A DNA stretch of 64,000 bases from Marchantia polymorpha subsp. ruderalis (lineage: Eukaryota > Streptophyta > Marchantiopsida > Marchantiales > Marchantiaceae), in the NCBI GenBank assembly GCA_037833965.1, contig AP031356.1, forward strand, positions 2,998,501 to 3,062,500, written 5' to 3'. The notes under the pieces are model-generated. The model was not told the DNA's origin and ran no database searches. It worked only from the letters and a program-made list of their open reading frames with translations. A program made the translations under genes and the position numbers. Positions 28,552-40,081 of the stretch are shown here, piece after piece (positions within the stretch are counted from its first letter, which is position 1; each line of letters begins with the position of its first letter).

Positions 28552-29877
28552 TGCGTTGCCTGCACACACAAACGTTCTCCCTTTCGCTCACTCTCTCACA
28601 ATCGCCACTGCGCGTCGGCCACTCAAGCACTGACTGCTCACTCTCTCTGCGCTCGTTCAAGATCGCTACTCCCAATTCTTTCAAGGTCCGCCAAGATCCT
28701 TGTGCAACTCGTCTCCGCACTCTCTACTCTCACTGCAGGTCGCTCCGCCCTCGCGCGTAATCTTGGAACTGGAAATTGCAAAGTCAAGAATGAGAGAATG
28801 AGACTGGAGCGCAGTCTTTTCTTCTCCGATTTCAAGAACGTCCAACGTTCTTACTGGTTGCAACGTACGCAGCCGGCTATACGGCTTAACGGTTCGCCCT
28901 TTGCATGCGCGAATTCACGTCTCCGCATTGCGCGCATTCGCATGCTTAAACGTTGAATTCTCCCACCGCCGCCACCTTCCGGACTCGAGTCCGCTGCAGG
29001 GTATACGTCGGCCCTGTTGTCTTTTCCTAACCCGCCCTTCTCCGGAGGCGTGTCGCCGCTGGCGCGTTCATTATCCGTCGGCGCCTTGCTGGAGGCGCAC
29101 ATCCAGCCGGAGCGAATTACGCCGGCGCGCAGTCGTACCGCCTATTTTGTCCTTTATGCCTCGTTCGTTGCTGCCAGCGCATCCGGCCGTCAGCGCCACG
29201 TCGGAGGCGTACATCCGACCGGCGCTTTCCTTCCATGAACAGCCGCCAAGGGCGCTTCCGACTCTGAGGTGGTTTCCTCCTGTGAGCGCGTGATTCCGCC
29301 GAAGGCGCATCGCCGAGGGCGTACGGGAATCCTTTCCGGCTGTGAACCCTAGCGCGAACGGCGCATGTCCGGCTACGAGTTTTCCGACGCTCATAACTTC
29401 TCCATTCCTGATCCATCTCCGGCGCTCTTGGACTCGTTAGAACAAGCGTCCCGAGCTCTTTCTAATGCAACTTCAACCAACTGGATCTACCGTGTATCCC
29501 GATTGTTATGAAGGTTTTCCCTTTCCGCGTTAGCGGCGCTTCGCCGAAGGCGCACTCATGGTCGGATGCCTTTAGAGGTCCGGGCCCTTCTCCTGACGTC
29601 GTTAGCAAAACCCCCTCCTGAGGTGTCTGCGCCGGAAGCGTAGCTTCCTTATGCGCTAGAGGCGCGTGAGTAGAGACACCTCAAAAAGGAGCTTTTGCCG
29701 AAGGCGCCGAAGACGTTGGCGTGGGTACATCCGACTACGTGATTCTTTGTGCCCTCGTGACGATCTCATCAATCCACTCTATTTAGCGTACCCTTCTCTA
29801 GCTACAAACACTGCTTTGGTACTAGTTTTCTAAAATTGTTTAAATTCTGCAAAAAAAACAAAAAGTGTGTTACCACA

Positions 29878-31322
29878 GTCACTCTTGCACCGCCCGCTTC
29901 TGCTGCCTGTCCTTCCGGCGCAATCTGCGCGGAAGGTGTCCTTGCTGAAGGTGCGTCCGCCGAAGTCGTCCGCACACTGGTCGTTGGCCCCATCCGTCTC
30001 GCAGTCGGCGAATCCGGCCGACTCTCTGTTGTCCGACTCGCAGTCGGCCGACCAGCAGTTGTCCGACTGGGAGTCGGATACACCCTGCGCGTCTTGACTC
30101 CACTTGGCCTGCTTGTTGGCGGCGTTTTCCCAGAAGTGCCTTCCGCCGAAGGCGATCCTCTGAGGGTTGTTGGCTCGTCAGCCAAACTTTCTTCTGCTTC
30201 CGGCCTGCTGTCCGGTTCAACGCGCCGTTCAGTTGGCCTTCCTTCCGCTTGTCGGCCTTCAGTCATCCGACTCGCAGTCGGCCGACTGTCAGTCCGTCCA
30301 TCTCCTCCCGAAGGCCGTGGTGCCTTCTGTGCAGAGATATCTGCCGTCTTCCCTAGAATCTGAGCGATTATCTCCTCCTGTGTGAGATTCCGCCGGGTCG
30401 GAGTTCGCCCGGTCTCCTCAGTACCAGTTGGCATTTTGCGTGCCCTCTGTTTTGGTCGACTGTGAGGCTCGGGGGTGGGCCGACCACGAGTCGGCGCAGC
30501 AGGCACTTCCGGCTGCCTGTCCTCAGGTCTCTCATCCCACTTCCGCTTTCGCGGAATGCGCTCACTTCGACGTTCTTCTGCTGCTCTTGCTGGAGCCGGA
30601 GCCGGAGGCGTACTGGCAGGTTCCTCGTCCGGATCCGTGTCTACTTCGGCCTCCCTCGAATATCTACCTGGATAGTTCCGGGTCAGCTGCGGAAACCGTG
30701 TTTTCTCAGCATTTGTCAAACATCCCATCGCCCGATAAAACACGATCAAGTAAGGCGAGAGATGATTGAGGGTTCCTCCTTTCTCTTCTTGCGCATGTTG
30801 GCGCGTCACCTTCCACAGGAGCCGTGCCCAATGCACTGGAGCTCCTGACAACACTAGCTCCACAAATTCTACCTGCCAACCATGCATGTAAGCGGTCTTG
30901 GTCGGCTGCAATATCTGCAGCAATGCAGTCGCGACATTTCTCCGCAATCGATCTTTGTAATCCCGTGTCCGGAAACCGTTCTTGGGATGCCTGGCAACTT
31001 TGAAGAGCTCATTGTAGGAGACTTCTTCCTCCTGGGACACCTTCACGCTATCGGCCTCAAAGAGGAGATCCCCTTCCTCGCCGGCACACCTGCCCAACAC
31101 CTGCGCCCAGTTGCAAATGTCCCACCTTTCGGGATGTGGACGGAATCCGCGGGAGGGTTTGTGTCTCTCCTGCAGATACTCGCGCACCATCTCCGGACAT
31201 GTCCAGTTCCACCCCCATAGGAGAAAATCGAGCTTCAGCCTCAGCAGCACATCTTGAAATGCGCGTAGACCGATCTGCGGCACCCTGAGTGGAGACACTC
31301 GCAGCTGGGGAACCTTCGACAT
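29878..31322 (-). pseudogene. U3-encoded LTR protein, N-terminal part (L2, split by E1)
   Basis: The ATG is at 31322 (MSKVPQLRV) and the N-terminal domain and most of the linker are open for about 480 codons up to the E1 insertion at GGARVT. The frame then reads a few codons into E1's LTR edge (VVTHFLFF). The rest is at 12918-14033. The sequence is free of stops, so the only visible lesion is E1. Confidence 0.85.
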
Positions 31323-32682
31323 TGCGTTGCCTGCACACACAAACGTTCTCCCTTTCGCTCGCTCTCTCACAATCGCCACTGCGCGTCGGCCGCTCAAGCA
31401 CTGACTGCTCACTCTCTCTGCGCTCAAGCTCAAGATCGCTACTCGCAATTCTCTCCAAGGTCTGCCAAGATCCTTGCGCAACTCGTCTCCGCACTCTCTA
31501 CTCTCACTGCAGGTCGCTCCGCTCTTGCGCGTAATCTTGGAAACTGGAAATCGCAAAATCAAGAATGAGAGAATGAGACTGGGGCGCAGTCTTTTCTTCT
31601 CCGATTTCAAGAACGTCCAACGTTCTTACTGGTTACAACGTACGCAGCCGGCTATACGGCCTAACGGTTCGCCCTTTGCATGCGCGAATTCACGTCTCCG
31701 CTCTGCGCGCATTCGCATGCGTAAATGTTGAATTCTCCCGCCGCCGCCACCTTCCGGACTCGAGTCCGCCGCAGGGTATACGTCGGCCATGTTGTCTTTT
31801 CCTAATCCGCCCCTTACCGGAGGCGTGTCGCCGCTGGTGCGTTCATTATCCGTCGGCGCCTTGCTGGAGGCGCACATCTAGTCGGAGCGAATTACGCCGG
31901 CGCGCAGTCGTGCCGCTTATTTTGTCCTTTATGCCTCGTCCGTTGCTGCCGGCGCATATCCGCCAGCGCAACTCATGCCAGCGCATCCGGCCGTCAGCGC
32001 CACGTCGGAGGCGTACATCCGACCGGCGCTTTCCTTCCATGAACAGCCGCCAAAGGCGCTCCCGACTCTGAGTTGGTTTCCTCCTATGAGCGCGTGATTC
32101 CGCCGAAGGCGCATCGCCGAGGGCGTACGGGAATCCTTTCCGGCTGTGAACCCTAGCGCAAACGGCGCATGTCCGGCTACGAGTTTTCCGACGCTCATAA
32201 CTTCTCCGTCCCTGATCCATCTCCGACGCTCTTGGGCTCGTTAGAACAAGCGTCTCGAGCTCTTTCTAATGCGACTTCAACCAACTGGATCTACCGTGTA
32301 TCCCAATCGTTATGAAGGTTTTCCCTTTCCGCGCTAGCGGCGCTTCGCCGAAGGCGCACTCATGGTCGGACGCCTTTAGAGGTCCGGGCCCTTCTCCTGA
32401 CGTCTTTAGCAAAACCTCATCCTGAGGTGTCTGCGCCGGAAGCGTAGCTTCCTCATACGCTGGAGGCGCGTGAGTAGAGACACCTCCGAAAAGGAGCTTT
32501 TGCCGAAGGCGCCGAAGACATTGGCGTTGGTACATCCGACTACGTGAGTCTTCGTGTCCTCGTGACGATCTCATCAATCCACTCTATTTAACGTACCCTT
32601 TTCTAACTACAAACACTGCTTCGGTACTAGTTTTCTAAAATTGTTTAAATTCTGCAAAAAAAACAAAAAGTGTGTTACCACA
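29878..32682 (-). mobile_element. Solo LTR L2, 5' part (right of E1)
   Basis: The continuation of L2: target duplication GTCAC at 29878-29882, the N-terminal part of its U3 ORF, the U3 leader and the terminus at 32682. The following GTTCC (32683-32687) is L2's own target duplication in E3 pol. Confidence 0.92.
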
Positions 32683-33730
32683 GTTCCTCCTTCTTAAGCA
32701 GCTTCGTCAGATTGGCTGCCAAGATGGCGTACATATTTATGAACCTTCTGTAATAGCCTACATGGCCAAGGAAGGCCCTCAACTCACGCAGGTTTGTCGG
32801 CGGCTGAAGTTCAAGAATAATCTTCACCTTCTCTACATCCACTGCAATGCCATCGGACGAAACTCTGTGCCCTAGCAGGATTCCGCTGGTCATGAAAAAA
32901 AAACACTTCTAAGGGTGCAAGGACAAGCTGCTCTCCCTACATCTGTCAAACGTCTGCCGAAGATGGTTAAGGTGCTCCGACCTCTTACCGAAGACACAAA
33001 AGTCATCGATGAAAATTTCCAGGAACTTCCTTAGGTGCTCTTGGAAGATGTTTGTCATCATTCGCTGGAACGTTGCTGGCGCGTTGCACAGCCCGAACGG
33101 CATCTTGTGATAAGCATAGGTTCCCCAGTCGGTCGTGAAGGTTGTTTTGTCCTTGTCGTGTTCTCTGATGGACACCTGGTTGTAGCCGGAGAATCCGTCT
33201 AGGAAACTGTAGCATTCATGCCATGCGACATGGTCCAAAATAGAGTCCGTGAAAGGGAGAGGGTGATGGTCCTTCCTCGTTGCTGCGTTCAGCTTTCGGA
33301 AGTCCTGGCACACCCGGATCTTACCCGTCAGTTTCTTGGGCACGATTACGATAGGCGACACCCACTCGCTACTGAGTACCGGGTAGATGATCCCTGCGCT
33401 CAGGTACTTATCGATTTCGTCCTTCACCAATAATGAATATTTTGGGTTGAGCCTGTATTGGCGTTGGCGAACCGGAACTGCCTCGTCCAACAAGTCGATC
33501 CTGTGCTCCTCATACCTTGCAGGTATGCCTTTCATGTCTTCAATCTTCCATGCGAAGACATCCTCATACTGGCGAAGAAACGCCTGTACCCTGTTCAACT
33601 CTTCTCCTTGTACCTGGCTTGACACCTTCAAGCCTTTATCTGGACTGAGCTGCAGTTCGCAGCAGTCACTTGGGTCGACAATCCCCTCTGTGTGACTGAT
33701 CTCGCTTCTGCCCAGTCCGGCTGCTAGTTG
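32683..33730 (-). pseudogene. pol: E3 pol, reverse transcriptase part
   Basis: This matches the N-terminal part of E1's RT up to LTKLLKK, where L2 was inserted. Nearly all RT motifs are kept, including RVCQDFRKLN, FLDGFSGYNQ, MPFGLCNAPATFQ and IFIDDF. One nonsense change, GAG to TAG next to a longer A/T run near 32909, cuts the frame after SLSLHP. The frame is otherwise continuous and in phase with protease across UAG-CAA-CUA at 33725-33733. It is non-functional because of this stop and the L2/E1 insertion. Confidence 0.9.
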
Positions 33731-33733
33731 CTA
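33725..33733 (-). promoter_or_regulatory. Candidate readthrough site UAG-CAA-CUA in E3
   Basis: The same stop and context as in E1 (21933-21941), retained in an older and otherwise diverged copy. Confidence 0.6.
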
Positions 33734-35173
33734 TTCGTCATCCGGATGCACATCGTCTCCTTCCTCCTCAATGGAGCAGCAAGTGACGTAACCCACAAAC
33801 TCATCCGACATTTCTGTCTCTGAAGTGCATGACGAGCTGGTCTCTCCTCCAGTCGTGTAACCGGAGGTGGTGGAAGGTGTTTCGCCCTCGTGTGGTACCT
33901 TGGTCCATGGTACGGTAATGACAGTCGGAGGGTCCGCAGGGTTCCGGAACTGTAATCTCTTCCTCCTCCAGTCACACCTTGCTTTGGCATCGTATAGCCA
34001 CGGTCTGCCAAGCAGCACATCATAACCTTTCTTCATTAGAGGCTGCAATATTATGTAGGACAGTTGAAAGTCCACTCCTCCAATGTTGGTTCTCACATTG
34101 CTCAACATTCCTAGCGGCATTCTGCGCGTTTGATCGGCCAGTCGCAACACTCGGGATGTAGGCTCGAAGGTCTGGAACCCCAAGGAGTTCGCTGTCTCCT
34201 CGATCATGATGTTCACGCCCGAGCCGGAGTCCACTGGTACCTTCTGTATGACGCAGCCTCCGATCTCTACTTCGATCTCTGGAGGTCCTAGGTCTCCTCC
34301 TTCCACTCTATACACAGCCGGAAGTTTCCCTTTTCGGGGTTTGCGTGGTCGGCGCAACGAAAGCATCAGCATCCTTTTGTACGTCTTATTGTCCTCCAAC
34401 AGCTGGTGGAAGGAAATATTTGCCCTCTGACTCCCTATGTCCTCCACTATGTCGTAGGAAGTGTTGGAAGTCACAGCCGCCACTCTCTCTGTACTCGCGG
34501 TCGGAAGTGGTGTAGGGGGCCTAGCCGCCTTCCGGTCGTCTGATGTCGTTCCGGCGCCCAGTGCTTCCTTGATGAGGTGACTCACCTCATCTTTGATGTC
34601 CGGAAGGTAGTCTCGAGTCCGGAACTCTTCTGAAGACCTGTCCGCCTTCTCTGAGTTCTGCTCCGGCTGGATGTTTCGCATCGCCGGAGGTGTACCCGGC
34701 CTTCTCCTTCGGCCTTCTCTAACTTCTTTAGACTTCCTGCTCTCTTCCCTACGCTCGAGGCGGCGCGTGTTCTCGTGGTCCTCTCCCCTCCTCTTCGAAC
34801 TTCGGGTCTCTACCCGTCCGCACATTACTTCTTCTTCCGGCCATACTTCGTCGTCTTCAGCTGGGTCCGGGCTCAGTTCTACCTGGTTGACCTGCACCTC
34901 TTCCTTGCCAGGTGTCGATACGAAACGCACGGCTTGCCTGGGGACTGGTGGCTGATCACATTCGGCTGCCGTATGTCCAGACTTCTTGCAATTGCTGCAC
35001 AACGGTGCATACCCCATTTGCTTCCTCGGGTGGGGACAGCTTGGCGCGTAATGTCCCATGTCCCCGCAGTTGTAGCAACCATTGAATTGTGGTGGAGGTC
35101 GATTGTAATTGCCTGGCGGTGCCATGCGTCTCGGTGGGAGCGTACCCGCCATTTCTCTCGGAACAAAGCGCGG
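33731..35173 (-). pseudogene. gag-pro: E3 gag C-terminus fused to protease
   Basis: A single open frame runs from the second zinc knuckle region of Gag (CYNCGDMGHYAPSC, CSNCKKSGHTAAEC) through the Gag C-terminus into protease (VDSGSGVNIM, YDVLLGRPWL). It shows that gag and protease form one frame in this family; the E1 stop codon is CAG here (about 34428). The upstream part of gag is at 40082-41451. The break is the L4 insertion with target duplication CGCGG (35169-35173 and 40082-40086). The antisense edge of L4 happens to add an ATG and 14 codons in frame (MFKFCKK start). Confidence 0.9.
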
Positions 35174-36530
35174 TGTGGTAACACACTTTATGTTTTTTTT
35201 GCAGAATTTAAACAATTTTAGAAAACTAGTACCGAAGCAGTGTTTGTAGTTAGAAAAGGGTACGTTAAATAGAGTGGATTGATGAGATCTTCACGAGGAC
35301 ACGAAGAATCGCGTAGTCGGTTGTACCAACGCCAATGTCTTCGGCGCCTTCGGCAAAAGCTCCTTTTCTGAGGTGTCCCTACTCACGCGCTTCCAGCGTA
35401 TAAGGAAGCTACGCTTCCGGCGCAGACACCTCAGGAGGAGGTTTTGCTAAAGACGTCAGAAGAAGGGCCCGGACCTCTGAAGGCGTCCAACCATGAGTGC
35501 GCCTTCGGCGATGCGCCGCTAGCGCGGAAAGGGAAAACCTTCATAACGATCGGAATACACGGTAGATCTAGTCGGTTGAAGTCGCATTAGAAAGAGCTCA
35601 GGACGCTCGTTCTAACGAGCCCAAGAGTGTTGGAGATGGATCAGGGACGGAGAAGTTATGAGCGTCGGAAAACTCGTAGCCGGACATGCGCCGTTCGCGC
35701 TAGGGTTCACAGCCGGAAAGGACTCCCGTACGCCCTCGGCGATGCGCCTTCGGCGGAATCGCGCGCTCATGGGAGGAAACCAACTCAGAGTCGGAAGCAC
35801 CTTTGGCGACTGCTCATGGAAGGAAAGCGCCGGTCGGATGTACGCCTCCGACGTGGCGCTGATGGCCGGATGCGCTGGCATGATTCGCGCTGGCGGATAT
35901 GCGCCGTTAGCAATGGACGAGGCATAAAGGACAAAATAAGCGATACGAATGCGCGCCGGCGTAATTCGCTCCGACTGGATGTGCGCGTCTAGCAAGGCGC
36001 CGACGGATAAGGAACGCGCCAGCGGCGACACGCCTCCGGTGATGGACGGGTTAGGGAAAGACAACATAGCCGACGTATACCCTGCGGCGGACTCGAGTCC
36101 GGAAGGCGGCGGCGGGAGAATTCAACATTCACGCATGCGAATGCGCGCAGTGCGGAGACGTGAATTCGCACATGCAAAGGGCGAACCGTTAGGCCGTATA
36201 GCCGGCTGCGTACGTTGTAACCAGTAAGAACGTTGGACGTTCTTGAATTCGGAGAAGAAAAGACTGCGCTCCAGTCTCATTCTCTCATTCTTGATTTTAC
36301 GATTTCCAGCTTCCAAGATTACGCGCAAGGGCGGAGAGACCTGCAGTGAGAGGAGAGAGTGCGGGGACGAGTTGCGCGAGGATCTTGACAGACCTTGGAG
36401 AGAATTGCGAGAAGCGAACTTGAGCGTGAGCGAAGAGAGAGTGAGCAGTCAGTGCTTGAGCGGCCGACGCGCAGTGGCGATTGTGAGAGAACGAGCGAAA
36501 GGGAGAACGTTTGTGTGTGCAGGAAACGCA

Positions 36531-39086
36531 ATGTCAAAGGTTCCCCAGCTGCGAGTGTCTCCACTCAGGGTGCCGCAGATCGGTCTACGCGCATTTCAAG
36601 ATGTGCTACTGGGGCTGAAGCTTGATTTCCTTCTATGGGGGTGGAACTGGACATGTCCGGAGATGGTGCGCGAGTATCTGCAAGAGAGACACAAGCCCTC
36701 ACGCGGATTCCGTCCACATCCAGAAAGATGGGACATTTGTAACTGGGCGCAGGTGTTGGGCAGGTGTGCCGGCGAGGAAGGGGATCTCCTCTTCGAGGCC
36801 GATAGCGTGAAGGTGTCCCAGGAGGAAGAAATCTCCTACAATGAGCTCTTCAAAGTTGCCAGGCATCCCAAGAACGGTTTCCGGACACGGGATTACAAAG
36901 ATCGATTGCGGAGAAATGTCGCGACTGCATTGCTGCAGATATTGCAGCCGACCAAGACCGCTTACATGCATGGTTGGCAGGTAGAATTTGTGGAGCTAGT
37001 GTTGTCAGGAGCTCCAGTGCATTGGGCACGGCTCCTGTGGAAGGTGACGCGCCAACATGCGCAAGAAGAGAGAGGAGGAACCCTCAATCATCTTTCGCCT
37101 TACTTGATTGTGTTTTATCGGGCGATGGGATGTTTGACAAATTCAGAGCGGACACGGTTTCCGCTGCTGACCCAGAGCTATCCAGGTAGATACTCACGGG
37201 AGGCCGAAGTAGACACGGATCCGGACGAGGAACCTGCCAGTCCGTCTCCGGCTTCGGCCCCAGCAAGAGCAGCAGAAGAACGTCGAAGTGAGCGCATTCC
37301 GCGAAAGCGGAAGTGGGATGAGATACCTGAGGACAGGCAGCCGGAAGTGCCAGCTGCGCCGACTCGTGGTCGGCCCACCCACGAGCCTCACAGTCGACCA
37401 AAACAGAGGGCACGCAAAATGCCAACTAATACTGAGGAGACCGGGCGTACTCCGCTCCGGCGGAATCCCACGCAGGAGGAGATAATCGCGCAGATTCTAG
37501 GGAAGTCGACAAATACCTCTGCGCAGAAGGCACCAATGCCTTCGGAAGGAGATGGACGGACTAACAGTCGGCCGACTACGAGTCGGGCGATTGAAGGCCG
37601 ACAAGCGGAAGGAAGGCCAACTGAACGGCGCGTTGAACCGGACAGCAGGCCGGAAGCAGAAGAGAGTTTGGCTGACGAGCCAACAACCCTCAGAAGGTCG
37701 TCTTCGGCGGAAGGCACTTCTGGGAAAACGCCACCAGCAAGCAGGCCAAGTGGAGTGAAGACGCGCAGGGTGTATCCGACTCCCAGTCGGACAACTGCTG
37801 GTCGGCCGACTGCGAGTCGGTCAACAGAGAGACGGCCGGATTCGCCGACTGCGAGACGGACAGGGCCGGCGACCAGTGTGCGAACGCCTTCGGCGGACGC
37901 ACCTTCAGCGAAGACGCCTTCCGCGTAGATTGCGCCGGAAGGGCAGGCAGCAGAAGCGGGCGGTGCAAAGGTGACAAGAGTCACTGCGGCGTTGACCCCT
38001 TCGGAGACCGAAGATCGAGCCGGAACATGGGCTCAAGCAGTGGGATCCCCCACTGCCCTGGATATTTTAGCAGGTAGTGGAGCAGCAGTCGCAGCGGAAG
38101 CTGCTGCGCGCCACAGTTCCAGGGAGTCGCCAAGGGATTCGGTGGCGACTGAAATCCTCGAGACTGAGGATGAGACGAGCTCGGAAGAGCAGGAAGCGGA
38201 TTCTGTGCAGAAAACGCCAACAGGGGTGTTGTGCGAGCAGATAGTCCCACTCCTGCGATATCTGGATCGCAAGACATCCAAGTACGCGGGTATTGGAAAA
38301 CCGCAGTCTTATGTGGAGACTATCAAGCGAAGGACGAGGAGCAAGGTGGCCATTTGGGCCTCTAGGTGCCAAGTATATGTGGATAGGAACACCGCCCTCC
38401 GACAACACCTGGCGGTCACACATAAGCTATACCAAGCCTTGCAGCAGCAGAGGGAGGATGCGGCGACGAAAAGTCAGGCGGATGCCGAGCTAATGCGGGC
38501 AAAGATCGAGTCGGAATTGCAGGAAGAGCGGAGACAAAACCGCGTCCTAGCAGCCGAGCTTGCGCGCCAGACGCGCGCCTTAGAAGAAAGTCAAAGAGCC
38601 CGCAAGGAGGATGAGGAGTTGTTGCGCAACTTACAATCCGAGTGTTCGGATTTGAGGACGCAGCGTGCGGAAGCGGAAATGCACCTAGCAGAGGTGGAAG
38701 GCAGCTGCAGGGCGCGAGAAGAGTTGGCGACGCGGGTGACTCACTGCCTAAAAGGATACGCCCATTGGGAGGTGGCAGCTCAAGAGAGGATCACACTCAG
38801 GGAGTTCGAGCTTCGGGCGGCGGCATTGACGGAGGGTGACAGTCGGAGTCGGCGGCGAGTGGCGAGGAAATTAGAAACCTTCTTGTCGGGTGCGCGCGAC
38901 ACTATGGCGCACTTAGAGTCGGAAGTCACTGCAGCCCTCCGACGTCTGGGGTTGCGCAGCCGGTCGGAAGACTGGCAAGGTAGAGACAGCGAGCGGAGCA
39001 GTCCGGCGCGCAGGAGGCGCAGCACCGGATCCGCCGAGTGCAGTAGTATAGTTTGGTTTCGCGCAGATGTTGCGAGTAGTAGATAG
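36531..39086 (+). pseudogene. U3-encoded LTR protein, L4 copy with one stop
   Basis: From MSKVPQLRV (36531) to the stop at 39084-39086 this copy is exactly 852 codons, the same length as L1. There are no net frameshifts and a single nonsense, CAG to TAG at 37926-37928, in the linker (after SAKTPSA). Both conserved domains are well preserved. Substitutions against L1 are scattered, with more in the linker. Confidence 0.88.
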
Positions 39087-39118
39087 GATAGCGTAGTGCT
39101 AGTTAGGACCTTTGAGGG

Positions 39119-39125
39119 TATAAAA
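39119..39125 (+). promoter_or_regulatory. LTR TATA box (L4)
   Basis: TATAAAA, 32 bases after the U3 ORF stop, followed by CAAGGC-GTTTT-GCCTTG. Confidence 0.65.
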
Positions 39126-39787
39126 TAGATCAAGGCGTTTTGCCTTGGGACTCTTCCAGTTTCGGAAGTACAGATCAGGAACTCACTTTCTTGGCGTGTT
39201 TGTGCATTTTGGTCCTGACACCACGTAGAGAAGCTGCAGCATAGCGAAGTTACCGTATGTTGTAGTTGAAGGCCTTCGGCTGAATGTTCAGAGCTAGTAC
39301 CCGGTTAGAGACTTGAGTAGTGCGGATCTGCACCTGCGGGTGATTTCTGATGCTCAGAGCCGGCTGCGAGTTAGAGACTTGAACAGTTCCTCCTTACTCC
39401 TTCGAGTGACATATCCTGATTGTACTCCTACGGGAAGTTTCCCCTGAATGCCAAAGTGAAGTTTTATTACTTCGTGTAAGCCTTGGTTTGCAATTTAGGT
39501 TGTGTGTGTGTTACTGGATCGTGTCTCAGTTAAGTTCTCAGTCAGGTCTGCACTCCCTGCGTTTGGTGTGAGAGTCGAGGGTGACGTCCACGGCGTATGA
39601 AGAAGCTTCGTTCCGAAGTGGGAAGTCCAGTCCGGGTACCCTACGCTAGTTCCTGGTGGAAGGGCAGTAAAAGCCGGAGTGGGAGTCACTACCTGCAGAA
39701 CCTCTGAGTGAACTTTTGAGACACTTTCCTCCTGAAATCCGAAGCGGAGGTCCTGACCGACCTCCGAGTTGTGCTTTTGCCAGTTTC

Positions 39788-39820
<33 letters not shown>

Positions 39821-40081
39821 GAGTGATCACGCTGTACCGTGCATCCTCCGAGCATCCTCCGAGTCGAGATCCTCCTCCGAGTCGAGCCTCCGAGTCGAGC
39901 ACTGCAGTATTTCTGGGAGTGACAGTCGCCTAGAATTCAAACTGTACAAAAGTCTGTTAATCGTGACACTTTTACTCTATGTGTTGCCTCTGTCCCTGTG
40001 GGTTCGATCTTTTTACCACCATACTGCAGTTTTAGCCTTTGGTGGGTTATTACATAAGGAGCCGACAACTTCTTTTTTACA

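Larger units (their letters stand above)
14034..29877 (-). mobile_element. Complete LTR retrotransposon E1 (15,844 bp, Ty3/gypsy, Tat/Athila-like)
   Basis: E1 has two LTRs of 5027 bp (14034-19060 and 24851-29877) and a 5790-bp internal region, all read on the minus strand, with target duplication GTCAC. The internal region holds a primer site for tRNA-Asp, gag, protease, RT-RNase H-integrase and a polypurine tract. The LTRs show no difference in any stretch I compared, and their U3 ORFs translate identically, so insertion was recent. There is no chromodomain and no extra ORF between integrase and the 3' LTR. The additional large ORF lies inside each LTR. The tRNA-Asp primer site and RT motifs favour the Tat/Athila branch; the exact lineage needs a phylogeny. 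Confidence 0.95.
24851..29877 (-). mobile_element. E1 5' LTR
   Basis: A direct copy of 14034-19060 at a constant offset of 10817, the same length (5027 bp) and without differences in any segment compared. It supplies the promoter (TATA box at 25770-25776) for the genomic RNA, and the primer site lies just beyond its inner edge. The outer edge at 29877 abuts GTCAC. Confidence 0.95.
35174..40081 (+). mobile_element. LTR-derived remnant L4: one LTR plus 23 bases of leader and a 4-base end
   Basis: A full S1 LTR in plus orientation (35174-40054) is followed by 23 bases identical to the leader between LTR and primer site (TAAGGAGCCGACAACTTC plus T-run). It stops just before the primer site would begin and ends in TACA at 40078-40081. 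The target duplication CGCGG flanks 35174-40081, not the LTR end at 40054. L4 is therefore not an ordinary solo LTR: internal region and nearly all of the second LTR are missing and the last four bases look like an LTR end. Confidence 0.85.

Noticed and set aside
24851..29877. Identical 5-kb blocks as a segmental or assembly duplication
   Set aside because: They flank a primer site and polypurine tract at the correct edges and a target duplication lies outside both, so they are LTRs.
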